Source: an uncultured Alphaproteobacteria bacterium (GTDB lineage Bacteria; Pseudomonadota; Alphaproteobacteria; Micropepsales; Micropepsaceae). From it: a DNA stretch of 64,000 bases. Under the pieces are notes generated by a model, which was not told where the DNA came from, did not search any database, and saw only the letters and a program-made list of their open reading frames with translations. The position numbers were made by a program, and so were the translations under genes. Positions 27,689 to 38,756 of the stretch are shown here, one piece after another. The stretch is from positions 248,001-312,000 of the forward strand of contig CADEFU010000003.1 in NCBI GenBank assembly GCA_902826695.1, in the 5' to 3' direction. Positions within the stretch are counted from its first letter, which is position 1. The number at the start of each line of letters is the position of its first letter.

Positions 27689-27835
27689 GGGATCATCCTT
27701 GGCAAGAGTGCATCGCCCCGCGATCAAATCGAACGATTGCGTCGCGGGAAAGGCACAAACCCGCCACACCTGCGGCGATTTTGACCTGATCGCCGCGCTT
27801 GACCCTCCAGCCGCGTGAGGCCGCATGCTCCCCTC

Positions 27836-28588
27836 ATGTCGAAGCAACGCACATTGACGGTGAAGGACGTGAGCGAGCTGACCGGCGTTTCGGTTCGCAC
27901 GCTGCACTACTACGACGAGATCGGGCTGCTGGCACCGGATCGTTCGCGCGCCGGCTATCGCCTCTACACCGACACCGACCTCATCCGCCTGCAGCAGATC
28001 CTGATCGGCCGCTCGTTGGGCTTGGCACTCGAAGACATCCGCCGCGCGCTCGACGACCCGAACTTCGACGCACCGGCGGCGCTCCGCCGTCAACGCGACC
28101 AACTGCTCGCGCGCGTCAGCGAAACCCACCGCATGATCGCCTCGATCGATGCGACGTTGAAACACTTGGATAAGAAAGACGAACCCATGGCCAACAAAGA
28201 CATGTTCGAAGGCTTCGAGCCGGAAAAGTACGAAGCCGAAGCGAAACAGCGCTGGGGCGAAACCGACGCCTACAAAGAAAGCGCCCGCCGCACGCGCAAA
28301 TACGGCGAAAAAGATTGGGCCGCGATCAAGGCGGAAACGAACGAAATCTTCGCCGACGCCGACGCCGCCATGAAAGCGGGCAAGAAGAGCGACAGCGCCG
28401 ACGCCCGCGCGCTCGCCGAGCGTCACCGCCAGCACACCGAACGCTGGTTCTACCCGTGCTCGACCGCGATGCACGTAAACCTCGCCGACATGTGGGAAGC
28501 CGACGAACGCTTCAAAGCCAATATCGACAAGTTCGGCGAGGGCCTGACGGCATGGTTGGCGGCAGCGGTACGCGCAGCAGCGGCATAA
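27836..28588 (+). CDS. MerR regulator with TipAS ligand-binding domain
   Basis: 250 aa. N-terminal MerR winged helix (TLTVKDVSELTGVSVRTLHYYDEIGLLAPDRS, RAGYRLYTDTDLIRLQQI) and dimerisation helix, then a C-terminal TipAS domain from about 120: EAKQRWGETDAYKESARRTRKYG and HRQHTERWFYPCSTAMH. TipAL-type proteins bind thiopeptides and other multidrug ligands and activate their own and exporter genes. A LysE exporter follows across an inverted-repeat element. The ATG at 27836 is chosen over a GTG at 27815. Confidence 0.92.
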   Translation: MSKQRTLTVKDVSELTGVSVRTLHYYDEIGLLAPDRSRAGYRLYTDTDLIRLQQILIGRSLGLALEDIRRALDDPNFDAPAALRRQRDQLLARVSETHRMIASIDATLKHLDKKDEPMANKDMFEGFEPEKYEAEAKQRWGETDAYKESARRTRKYGEKDWAAIKAETNEIFADADAAMKAGKKSDSADARALAERHRQHTERWFYPCSTAMHVNLADMWEADERFKANIDKFGEGLTAWLAAAVRAAAA

Positions 28589-28592
28589 CTTT

Positions 28593-28697
28593 CCTGGGAC
28601 CGCGGGCGTCCTCGCCCGCTCTTAACAGCGTTTCCAACGCCATGGTAGCTGAAGTAGAGTAGCCGAAAGAGCGGGCGAGGACGCCCGCGGTCCCAGG
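28593..28697. repeat. Perfect 31-bp inverted repeat pair (REP/BIME-like)
   Basis: The arms at 28593-28623 and 28667-28697 are exact reverse complements, separated by 43 bp. Each arm also contains a smaller hairpin (GCGGGCG, TCCT, CGCCCGC). The arrangement, two opposed GC-rich palindromic units in an intergenic gap, is that of a REP doublet. It separates the tipA-like gene from the LysE gene and could also stop or stabilise transcripts. I recall very similar units beginning CCTGGGACCGCGGGCG in other bacterial genomes. Confidence 0.8.
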
Positions 28698-28712
28698 CAG
28701 TAAGCACGCCGT

Positions 28713-29327
28713 ATGACACTCGAACTCTACCTCGCCTTCGTCGCCGCCTCGGTCGCGCTTGCTGTGATGCCGGGCCCGAACGTCGCCGTGATCGTTGCGA
28801 ATGCGGTGAGCTACGGCCCGCGCTATGGTCTGCTCACAGTAGCGGGCACGTCGAGCGCGATGATCCCGCAGCTGGCCGTAACCACGCTCGGCCTCTCCGC
28901 GGTCTTGAGCTTCATGGCTGAGTGGTTCGAGGTCCTGCGCTGGATCGGCGTTGCCTATCTCGTCTACCTCGGCATCCAAGCCTGGCGCGCGCCGGTGACG
29001 GACCTCGCGGGAACGCCGCCGCAGCCGAAGTCGGCCCGCGCGATCTACGCGCGTGGCGTGCTCGTCTCGCTCACGAACCCGAAGACGTTGTTGTTCTTCG
29101 GCGCCTTTCTGCCTCAATTCGTCGATCCGCAGGCGGCCGCGATGGGCCAGCTCGCGATCCTCTCGCTCACGTTCTTTGTCGTTGCCGCCGCGATCGACGC
29201 GTGCTGGGCTCTGCTCGCGAGCCGCGCCCGCGGCCTCTTCGCCCGCCTCGGCAAATGGACGAACCGCATCACCGGCGGCGTCCTGCTCGGCGCCGGCCTG
29301 GGCCTGGCTCTCGCGCGCAAGCCCTAG
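28713..29327 (+). CDS. LysE/RhtB family amino-acid exporter
   Basis: 204 aa with six hydrophobic segments. ALAVMPGPNVAVIVANAVSYGPRYGL is the family's N-terminal signature (PGP with a following G-x-x-x-G), GVAYLVYLGIQAWRAP helix 3, and SLTNPKTLLFFGAFLPQFVDP the conserved middle motif. Exports amino acids or similar metabolites. The upstream TipAS-type regulator might control it, although the inverted repeat between them argues against simple co-transcription. Confidence 0.92.
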   Translation: MTLELYLAFVAASVALAVMPGPNVAVIVANAVSYGPRYGLLTVAGTSSAMIPQLAVTTLGLSAVLSFMAEWFEVLRWIGVAYLVYLGIQAWRAPVTDLAGTPPQPKSARAIYARGVLVSLTNPKTLLFFGAFLPQFVDPQAAAMGQLAILSLTFFVVAAAIDACWALLASRARGLFARLGKWTNRITGGVLLGAGLGLALARKP

Positions 29328-29401
29328 CGCGGCAAAGCGCCTTGCCCTGATTTTGCCCCAACCGCCCGCTAAGGCTCGCCTCCGAACGAAGGGAGCGGCA
29401 C

Positions 29402-30151
29402 GTGCGGCGCATCAGATCGATCATCGTCTTGACCTTGAGCGCGGCCGTCCTCAGCGCCGCCGCCCCGCCTGCGTCGCAACCGGTCGAAGGCGAGAAGACC
29501 TTCGTCGCCCGCCCGAAGTTCGGCGCTGCCGTGTTCGACCTGCCGTCCGCCGTCCGCTGGCGCGCGACGCCGCTTGACGGTGCGCGCTATCGCATCGAGC
29601 TTGCCGCCGACATCAACGCCGCAACGGTTCTCGCCAACGTCCCGGCGCTATCCGCCCGCGCCTTGAATCGCGACAAGCCGTGCGATGTCCTCGTCCGTGT
29701 CAAATCCGCAGCCGCAAAACTCACCGGCCCGCGCTCGCTCACCTACGACCTGCGCTTCTACTACGCCAAGCGCATGTGTGTGGGGCTTCCGCTCGAATAT
29801 CCGGCCGACGTCGCCTGCGCCGCCAAGATCGCGGTGGCGGCGCAGCGCTCCGTCGTCACGATCGACGTGCAAGGCGCAACAAACCCGGCGTGCCGCATCG
29901 ACGGCCTCTCGCCGGCCTTGAGCGATGGGATCACCGCGCAATTCGGCCAGGACATCTTCAAGCGCCACACTGTCGACGCGGCCAAGCTCCTCCCGAAAGA
30001 GTTCCAAGGTGTCACCTTCGACATCCGCACGCTTGCGATCGACCCGGCAACCGCCGTTCTCCACATCGAAGGTCAGGGCACAATGAGCGAACCCCAATTC
30101 GCCGCCCTAATGACCCGCATCAACGCCGCGCGAATGACGCGCTGGCGCTAG
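29402..30151 (+). CDS. Exported hypothetical protein, 249 aa
   Basis: GTG start with GGGAG upstream, then a signal peptide (IIVLTLSAAVLSAAAPP). The mature protein has four Cys (KPCDVLV, RMCVGLP, DVACAAK, NPACRID) that could make two disulfides, and long beta stretches such as LTYDLRFYYAKR and SVVTIDVQGATN. Family not recognised; periplasmic or surface location is likely. Confidence 0.65.
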   Translation: MRRIRSIIVLTLSAAVLSAAAPPASQPVEGEKTFVARPKFGAAVFDLPSAVRWRATPLDGARYRIELAADINAATVLANVPALSARALNRDKPCDVLVRVKSAAAKLTGPRSLTYDLRFYYAKRMCVGLPLEYPADVACAAKIAVAAQRSVVTIDVQGATNPACRIDGLSPALSDGITAQFGQDIFKRHTVDAAKLLPKEFQGVTFDIRTLAIDPATAVLHIEGQGTMSEPQFAALMTRINAARMTRWR

Positions 30152-30326
30152 GAGCGTGATCGACGGTTCAGTGCCTCACGAACCCACGACCGCCCGCCAA
30201 GCCTTCCTCGTGCGCATCGGTCCCCAACCGGCCGGTAACGTCCGCCGCCGGCCTCATTGACGGTTGCTTGATTTGCTGCACTGCACATGAGAAGTAGCCC
30301 CGACGGCTTTGGGATGGGCACATCGC

Positions 30327-32981
<2,655 letters not shown>

Positions 32982-33366
32982 CCCAAAGTACTTGCGAGGT
33001 TGCGCATTCCGGGCTCGCGCCGGAATTCGCACCCGCACAGGTCACTTTTCGCCAAAAAATCGAAAACAGCAGAAATAAGCCATTTTCCCCCGACGCGGGC
33101 GCCTGGCAGGCCCCCCAAGCGTCCTGCGTGCGCACGATTTTCCGCCAGTCCCCATATTAAATCTCCGTCATGACTAGGGATAAGTGTCGCACCGGCACAA
33201 GATATAGACGCGATGGAAGTCTGAATAGTTTCAGACAAACATTTCGACATTTCAGAGCAAGCTGCATCGAATACTGCACCAAGACTGAAAAGCAGAAGTA
33301 AATCGAACAGTTAACATCAAGAACAACCTGCGACAGGTTGACATAGCCTATCCGGTAGGCCCCCGA
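32982..33366. other. Non-coding gap after ppdK
   Basis: No convincing gene. A hairpin ATTCCGG/CCGGAAT (33006-33026) lies 24 bp after the ppdK stop and may help terminate its transcript, without a T-run. Further on are two small dyads, GTCTGAA/TTCAGAC (33219-33236) and CAACCTG/CAGGTTG (33325-33341), that look like protein-binding sites. From about 33140 the sequence is more AT-rich than the surrounding coding DNA. Confidence 0.5.
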
Positions 33367-33395
33367 GTGACACGTTAGTACTGTCTCCCTATACA
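33367..33395 (+). promoter_or_regulatory. Promoter for the cell-wall hydrolase leader
   Basis: GTGACA (33367-33372), a 17-bp spacer and TATACA (33390-33395) form a good sigma70-like promoter. Transcription would begin near 33402, giving a leader of about 235 nt before the hydrolase start codon. Confidence 0.55.
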
Positions 33396-33401
33396 ACCCG
33401 A

Positions 33402-33638
33402 AGTTTGTTGCGCCGCACCGGGACAGTTCGTACCCGTCCTGACCCTCTGCATGAGGGAGACACCCGTTCAGGTTGTCTGTCAGTGCGGCTCAGGTTCACC
33501 AAAGTTCTGCCGGATCTGAGCCTCCCGGAAAGTTACTGGCCCGATGGCTGCAACCGTCGGTCTGAAGAAACGAGATGAGGTCCCGGTTAAGGGGCCCGCC
33601 CAAAGGGGTGTGTAAACGCCGTTATCCATGGAGCGTTC
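33402..33638 (+). ncRNA. Structured 5' leader or small RNA, unclassified
   Basis: The stretch between the predicted start of transcription and the hydrolase gene can fold into several stems: CCGCAC 33413-33418 with GTGCGG 33483-33488 enclosing a CCCTC/GAGGG hairpin; GGCTCAG 33487-33493 with CTGAGCC 33516-33522; CCGATGG 33541-33547 with CCGTCGG 33554-33560; GGTCCC 33579-33584 with GGGGCC 33591-33596. It lacks the signature motifs of RNase P, SRP RNA, tmRNA or cobalamin riboswitches that I can check by eye. It could be a cis-regulatory leader or an independent RNA. Confidence 0.4.
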
Positions 33639-34340
33639 ATGGCGAAGACGTTTGGACTAGTTCGACTTCTCTCCCGCAACGACCGGATCCTCCGGTTCGG
33701 TTTTGGCGGAGCTCTGCTTTATGCGCTGACCATCGCCTTGGTCAGCCCCGTGATTTCGAATGCCGCGACCGCCCCCGCAGGGCGCATCTACGCGGCCGCC
33801 GATGCGGTCGTCCTGCGCCTGGAGAGCCTGCGCCCGACGCTGATGACGCTCGAGGCCCCCGGCATGGCAGCCCTACCGATGACCGTCGTCCGCGACGAAA
33901 TTGTGAACCGCCCCGCCTACCAGGCCTACCTGAAGGAGAAGGACTGCCTGGCGACCGCGATCTACTTCGAGGCCCGCGGCGAAACCGCGAAAGGCCAGAA
34001 GGCCGTCGCCGAAGTCGTCTTGGCCCGCACCCGCGTGCCTGGCCGTCCGAAGACCATCTGCGGCGTCGTCTATGAAGGCTCGCACCGCCGCACGGGCTGC
34101 CAGTTCTCGTTCACCTGCGACGGCGTCGCCGACCGCGTCGTGAACAAGGACGCCTGGCGCCAGGCGACCCGCATCGCCGCCAACGTCATGCGCACCGGCG
34201 GCAAGGTCAACGCCGTCGCCGGCGGCGCCACGTTCTACCACGCCGACTATGTGAGCCCGCGGTGGGCCTCGAAGATGGTCAAGGTCGCCGAAATCGGCAC
34301 GCACATCTTCTACAAGCCCCCCCGCGGCCGGCACCTCTAA
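33639..34340 (+). CDS. SleB-like cell-wall hydrolase (Hydrolase_2)
   Basis: 233 aa, exported or membrane-anchored through an N-terminal hydrophobic helix (FGFGGALLYALTIALVSPVI). The catalytic domain begins near residue 100: LATAIYFEARGETAKGQKAVAEVVLARTR with the presumed catalytic Glu, then ICGVVYEG, GCQFSFTCDG and GATFYHADYVSPRW. This is the peptidoglycan hydrolase fold of spore-cortex lytic SleB, used in vegetative cell-wall turnover in proteobacteria. GGAG precedes the ATG by 5 bases. Confidence 0.92.
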   Translation: MAKTFGLVRLLSRNDRILRFGFGGALLYALTIALVSPVISNAATAPAGRIYAAADAVVLRLESLRPTLMTLEAPGMAALPMTVVRDEIVNRPAYQAYLKEKDCLATAIYFEARGETAKGQKAVAEVVLARTRVPGRPKTICGVVYEGSHRRTGCQFSFTCDGVADRVVNKDAWRQATRIAANVMRTGGKVNAVAGGATFYHADYVSPRWASKMVKVAEIGTHIFYKPPRGRHL

Positions 34341-34370
34341 GCCAGCGTCCTTCACCCGAGTAATCCAAGG

Positions 34371-34392
34371 GGCCGGAGAGAAATCTCCGGCC
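34371..34392 (+). terminator. Intrinsic terminator after cell-wall hydrolase gene
   Basis: GGCCGGAGA, tetraloop GAAA and TCTCCGGCC form a perfect 9-bp stem followed by TCCTTTATTTCTT. It lies between the convergent hydrolase and outer-membrane protein genes and reads best on the plus strand. Confidence 0.8.
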
Positions 34393-34426
34393 TCCTTTAT
34401 TTCTTGTTCCTCAGGCTCGCTGCCGC

Positions 34427-35296
34427 TTAGTCCAATTCGCTGAACACGCCGGCCGCGCGCAGCGGTGTGGAGGGTGTGTCGAGCGAGGCGCCATTGCGGT
34501 CGTTTTCTTTGAGGCTGTTCGTGCCGAACAAATACGAGAACGAGAGCGCGACCGTGCTCACGTCGCCGTCGTCGCCTTCCGTCGTCGCGTCGTAGTTGCC
34601 GCTGCGATAGGACAAGGTGCCGTAGATGGGGGCGTCGGCGAGCCGGGTTTGTACCGAAAGCCCCCATTCGAACGCTTCGCCGTCATCGTCGCCGTCGATC
34701 ACGTTGCTGGCTTCGACGTAGGCGACCTCGGCTTCGACCTTCACGTCGTTCGTCACGAAGTAACGGCCCACGGCCCGCAGCAGGTAGGCGTCGTCGTCAA
34801 AGCCTTCGTTGTCGCCGCCATTGTGGTCGCTGATGTCGAGCAAGGCCGCCTGCGCGGCCAGCGTGATGTCCTCGAGCCAGAACTGGCCTTCGAGGCCGAC
34901 CCACCCGCCGGACCACGTCTCTTCATCCGTCGGACTGCCGCTGCCATAGCCTGCGAACAAGCCGATCATGCCGCTTCCCGGCATGCGATACGAAATGTGC
35001 GCGCCCACACCTTGCATGCTGGAGTATTGATCGGAGTCGCTTCCGGCCGTCACCTGCTCGCCCAGCACGTCGAACTGCGCCGACCAGTTCGTGCCGAATG
35101 CAAAGGCGAGCGACGCAGCCCCGCTGATGACGAGATCGGTCGAATCGTCGCCGTCCGTCGTCTCGTAGTCGAAATAGCCGCCGCCCACCGTGAAGGTGCC
35201 GGTGACGTCTTTGCTTTGAATGCCATCCGCGAAGGCCGGTACGGCCACAGCGCCGAGCAGCGTCGCAGCGAGGGCGGCGCGCAGTCCGATAGTCAT
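34427..35296 (-). CDS. Outer-membrane beta-barrel type protein
   Basis: 289 aa with a clear signal peptide (LRAALAATLLGAVAVPAFA) followed by alternating strands rich in Tyr, Gly and Asp, for example TFTVGGGYFDYET, VGAHISYRMPGSGMIGLFAGYG, VEAEVAYVEASNV and YGTLSYRSGNYD. Loops carry many acidic residues (DGDDSTD, DGDDDGE). This is consistent with a small porin or barrel of 10 to 14 strands. The sequence does not end in the usual terminal Phe but runs on past VALSFSYLFG by about 40 residues. Substrate unknown. Confidence 0.7.
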   Translation of the reverse strand: MTIGLRAALAATLLGAVAVPAFADGIQSKDVTGTFTVGGGYFDYETTDGDDSTDLVISGAASLAFAFGTNWSAQFDVLGEQVTAGSDSDQYSSMQGVGAHISYRMPGSGMIGLFAGYGSGSPTDEETWSGGWVGLEGQFWLEDITLAAQAALLDISDHNGGDNEGFDDDAYLLRAVGRYFVTNDVKVEAEVAYVEASNVIDGDDDGEAFEWGLSVQTRLADAPIYGTLSYRSGNYDATTEGDDGDVSTVALSFSYLFGTNSLKENDRNGASLDTPSTPLRAAGVFSELD

Positions 35297-35516
35297 GTCG
35301 TGGGGTGCTCCTGAATAGCCGCCGTTGCCGGCGGCCGTTGATACGGTCGCCGCGCCGGTGAGCCTTCAGCGCATACGGGCATGTTCGAAGCGCGGGGTTA
35401 ATGAAAGGCTAACGGCGGCGCCGCGACCTGTGGGCCTTCGGCAACACGGCAATCCATCTGACACGGCGCTGAATTCGCACTAGTGTACGGCTCCGCGTCC
35501 TTGATGAGCCCGCCCC

Positions 35517-36722
35517 ATGCCCCGCACTCTCGCCGACATCCCGACGCTCCCGCTTCCCATGCCGGCCGACGCCGATCCGTATGCAGTCTTCGCCGAATGC
35601 CGCGCAAAGGTACCCTTCGTGCGTGTCGAGATGGGCCTCGTCCTGGCATTGCGCGCCCGTCACCTCGACGTCGTGATGACCGACGCTACGCGCCAGCTCG
35701 AGACCGAAACGAAGATGATGCAGGGCATCACTTCAGGCCCGCTGTTCGAATTCACGCAAGCGGCTATGCTGTTCGCGAACGGTGACGCGCATCGCCGCCG
35801 CCGCGCGCCGGTGCAGCGCACGTTCGCCTTCAAGCTCATGGACGCGATGCGCCCGAAGGCGGCGGCGCTCGCCGCCGAACTCATAACGACGCGCCTGAAT
35901 GCGGGCCCGATCGACTTCGTGAAAGAGATTGCAGCCCAAATCCCAGCGCGCATCATCGCCGACATCTTGGGCATCCCGCGCTCCGACTTACCCATCTTCC
36001 TGCAATGGATCGCCGACACGGCCGAGGGCCTCGGCTTCATCGATGTCGCGCGCCGCCCGCAGATCGAGGCAAGCCTCACGGCCTTCGACAAGTATGTCAG
36101 CGCGCTGCTCGACGATCGCCGCCGGACCCCGCGCGAGGACTTCCTCACGGACTATGTCGAGGCGACCGCCCGCGACGGCGAGCTGAGCGACATCGAAATC
36201 CGCACCCAAGTGATCGGCCTCATCCTCGCCGGCTCCGACACCACGCGCGGCTCGCTGTGCATGACGCTCGCGCGGTTGCTGCAGCAGCCCGCGCAATGGC
36301 GCGCCTTCTGCGAGGACCCCGACGCACTAAAGCGTGGCGCGGTGGATGAGGGTCTGCGCTTCGACCCCGTCGTCTCCGGCATCCCGCGCGTCGCCGTAGA
36401 GGACTTCGAAGTTGACGGCTACCTGATCCCCAAAGGCACCCTGATCGCCGTCTCTTTGCTCTCCGCCTTGCGCGACAGCGACGTGTTCGCCGATGCGGAC
36501 CGTTTCGACATCACGCGCAAAGACCATCCGCGCTGGCACATGATCTTCGGCGCCGGCGCCCACCGCTGCGTCGGCGAGGCGCTGGCCCGCGCCGAGATGG
36601 AAGAGACGCTCGCCACGATCGCCCGCCTCAGCCCCAACACGAAGCTCGAAGGCACCCCGCCGCGCCTCAAACCCGGCGCCATCCGCCAAATCGACCAAAT
36701 GCGCGTCAGCTTCGCAGCCTGA
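35517..36722 (+). CDS. Cytochrome P450
   Basis: 401 aa bacterial class I P450. The I-helix oxygen motif LAGSDTTRGS (about residues 238-247), K-helix ExxR in DEGLRFDP, and heme-binding FGAGAHRCVGEALAR with the axial Cys are present. Needs ferredoxin partners, none of which is adjacent. Substrate is not predictable. It stands alone between an outer-membrane protein and a convergent SDR gene. Confidence 0.95.
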   Translation: MPRTLADIPTLPLPMPADADPYAVFAECRAKVPFVRVEMGLVLALRARHLDVVMTDATRQLETETKMMQGITSGPLFEFTQAAMLFANGDAHRRRRAPVQRTFAFKLMDAMRPKAAALAAELITTRLNAGPIDFVKEIAAQIPARIIADILGIPRSDLPIFLQWIADTAEGLGFIDVARRPQIEASLTAFDKYVSALLDDRRRTPREDFLTDYVEATARDGELSDIEIRTQVIGLILAGSDTTRGSLCMTLARLLQQPAQWRAFCEDPDALKRGAVDEGLRFDPVVSGIPRVAVEDFEVDGYLIPKGTLIAVSLLSALRDSDVFADADRFDITRKDHPRWHMIFGAGAHRCVGEALARAEMEETLATIARLSPNTKLEGTPPRLKPGAIRQIDQMRVSFAA

Positions 36723-36753
36723 TCGACGCCGCCGCTACAGTCGCGCTGACCAA

Positions 36754-37602
36754 CTACTTCTCGGCGCGCGCCGCCAGCGCCGGAAACAGCTTCATGATCC
36801 GCCCGCGCATATAGCTCGGCGCAAATCCCTTGATCCGGTCGATCCATGCGATCTCCTTCGGCACGTAGTAGTGCAGCTTCGGCTTGGCGGCGTGATAAGC
36901 CTCCCACACGCACTCGGCCACGCTGGAGGCCGGCATCAGCCGGAACATCCCCGTCTTCGGCGCCTTCGCGTAGAATTCGTCCTCGCTCGGCTTCGGCATG
37001 TCGCCCGATCGGTTGGGGGTCGAGCGCAGGATCGCCGTATCGATCAATCCCGGCAGCACGTCAGCCACCCGAACCCCGTGCCGCGCCCACTCGACTGACA
37101 AGGCTTCCGTGAGCCCCTTCACCCCATGCTTCGTCGCCGCGTAAACGGCGATACGCGGCATCCCATAGGTCGCCGATGACGAAGATGTCGTGAACAGCAT
37201 CGAATTGGCCGTCTTCTTCAAATAGGGCAGGGCCGCATAAGCCCCATTCAGCGCGCCGACGAAGTTGATCTGCACGACCCGCATCGCGGCCTCATAGGGC
37301 ACGTCCTCGAACCACCCTGACTCCCCGATCCCCGCGTTGTTGAACAAAAGGTCCAACCGCCCCGCTTTGGCATAGAACCCCGCCAGCGCCCCGTCGAACG
37401 CGTCCTTCGACGTGACGTCGAGCTTCGCCGTCCAACAATTCTCTGACCCGAGCTCCTGCACGAGCGTCGACAAGCCCGCTTCGTTCACGTCGCTGGCGCC
37501 CACGAACCACCCCTTAGAGGCGAACAGCTTCGCCGTCTCTCGCCCCATGCCGGAGGCCGCCCCCGTGATAAAGACAGCCTGCCGTCCCGTTGATTGGCTC
37601 AT
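36754..37602 (-). CDS. Short-chain dehydrogenase/reductase
   Basis: 282 aa classical SDR: cofactor motif FITGAASGMGRETA (TGxxxGxG), ASDVNEAG after strand 2 suggesting NAD preference, NNAG at the end of strand 4, catalytic SSSSATYG Ser and YAATKHG. The C-terminal extension YYVPKEIAWIDRIKGFAPSY resembles membrane-associated SDRs acting on lipids or retinol-like substrates. The ATG at 37602 follows AAGGA and is preferred over the upstream one at 37653. Confidence 0.92.
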   Translation of the reverse strand: MSQSTGRQAVFITGAASGMGRETAKLFASKGWFVGASDVNEAGLSTLVQELGSENCWTAKLDVTSKDAFDGALAGFYAKAGRLDLLFNNAGIGESGWFEDVPYEAAMRVVQINFVGALNGAYAALPYLKKTANSMLFTTSSSSATYGMPRIAVYAATKHGVKGLTEALSVEWARHGVRVADVLPGLIDTAILRSTPNRSGDMPKPSEDEFYAKAPKTGMFRLMPASSVAECVWEAYHAAKPKLHYYVPKEIAWIDRIKGFAPSYMRGRIMKLFPALAARAEK

Positions 37603-37721
37603 CTGCAAGTCCTTGTTCTCAAATGCTGGTTCCGATGGCACCTCTCCTAGCATATCGCGCTTGCAAGTCCGGCCCCCCTCGGGGCAGTTTCCGCGCTTCG
37701 ACGCGATTTGGAGTCTCTCGC

Positions 37722-38252
37722 ATGTCCCTCGGCCGCTTCGCCGCCCTTCCTGTCATTGCCGTAGCAAGCCTTGCGCTTACCGGCTGCGTTTTCTCTTTGG
37801 GCGGCGACGACGATGGCGCCGCCAAGCCGAAGGCGCGCGTCGCAGATGCCTGCCCCAACCGCGATGCCGCGAACTGGGCGAAGATGACCGCCTACCTCGA
37901 CGAGAACAAAAAGCGCGAAGGCGTGAAGGAGACCCCCTCGGGCCTCCAATACCGTGTCCTCGCCGACGGTAAGGGCACGCGCAACCCGACCTGGGCCTCC
38001 ACCGTTCAGGTCCGCTACAAGGGTGCCCTCATCGACGGCACGGTCTTCGACGAGACCACGACCGCACCTGCCGAATTCGAAGCCGGCGCCGTGATCAAGG
38101 GCTGGCAAGAAGCGCTTGAGATGATGAACGAAGGCGACAAGTGGAGCGTCGTCATCCCGGCGAACCTCGCCTATGGCTGCAAGGGCAAGGGCGACAAAAT
38201 CAAAGCCGACCAAGTCCTCGTCTTTGACATCGAGCTTGTGAAGATAAAGTAG
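37722..38252 (+). CDS. FKBP-type peptidyl-prolyl isomerase lipoprotein
   Basis: 176 aa. Lipoprotein signal with lipobox LALTGC, then an acidic linker and an FKBP domain: TPSGLQYRVLADGKG, VQVRYKGALIDGTVFDETT, VIKGWQEALEMMNEGDKWSVVIPANLAYG, ending VFDIELVKIK. Likely a periplasmic, membrane-tethered folding factor. The ATG at 37722 is the natural start, since the longer frame lacks a signal. Divergent from the SDR at 37602. Confidence 0.93.
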   Translation: MSLGRFAALPVIAVASLALTGCVFSLGGDDDGAAKPKARVADACPNRDAANWAKMTAYLDENKKREGVKETPSGLQYRVLADGKGTRNPTWASTVQVRYKGALIDGTVFDETTTAPAEFEAGAVIKGWQEALEMMNEGDKWSVVIPANLAYGCKGKGDKIKADQVLVFDIELVKIK

Positions 38253-38387
38253 CCATCGGTCTTTCTCCAAAGCCCGTGCGACCGTGCCAACCTGCAGGGG
38301 TAAGCGCGCGATGAATTGCGCGCAAACCTAGGCAACCAGCTGGCACGCTCCGATCGCTGCTTCCGTTTATGATGATCAAATCAATCA

Positions 38388-38741
38388 ATGACCAAACACC
38401 GCATCTACACAACGAGCTTCGCCAGCGTCTACCCGCTCTACGTCGCCAAGGCCAAAAAGAAGGGGCGCACGAAGGAGGAGGTCGATCAGATCATCGCTTG
38501 GCTGACGGGCTACCGCGGTAAAGCATTCGAAGCGCAACTTGAAAAGAAAACCGACTTCGAAACCTTTTTCGCACGCGCGCCAAAGATGAACCCATTGCGA
38601 ACGATGATCACCGGCGTGGTGTGCGGCGTCCGCGTGGAAGACGTTGCAGAGCCGACCATGCGTGAGATCCGCTATCTCGACAAACTGATCGACGAGCTCG
38701 CGCGCGGTAAGGCGATGGAGAAGATACTGCGCAAGCCGTGA
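38388..38741 (+). CDS. DUF2200 family protein
   Basis: 117 aa. [54 protein letters not shown] and [24 protein letters not shown] follow the highly conserved DUF2200 pattern. Function unknown; probably soluble. No operon partner. Confidence 0.93.
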   Translation: MTKHRIYTTSFASVYPLYVAKAKKKGRTKEEVDQIIAWLTGYRGKAFEAQLEKKTDFETFFARAPKMNPLRTMITGVVCGVRVEDVAEPTMREIRYLDKLIDELARGKAMEKILRKP

Positions 38742-38756
38742 CCGGCGCGCCGACGC

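Noticed and set aside
28593-28697. Plain intrinsic terminator
   Set aside because: Arms are 31 bp and perfectly complementary, far longer than a terminator, with no T-run; a REP doublet fits better.
33157-33396. 79-aa minus-strand frame after ppdK
   Set aside because: No ribosome site, no recognisable fold, and it overlaps dyads and the promoter of the hydrolase leader.
33402-33638. RNase P RNA, SRP RNA, tmRNA or cobalamin riboswitch
   Set aside because: The conserved sequence marks of these RNAs that I can recall are not present.
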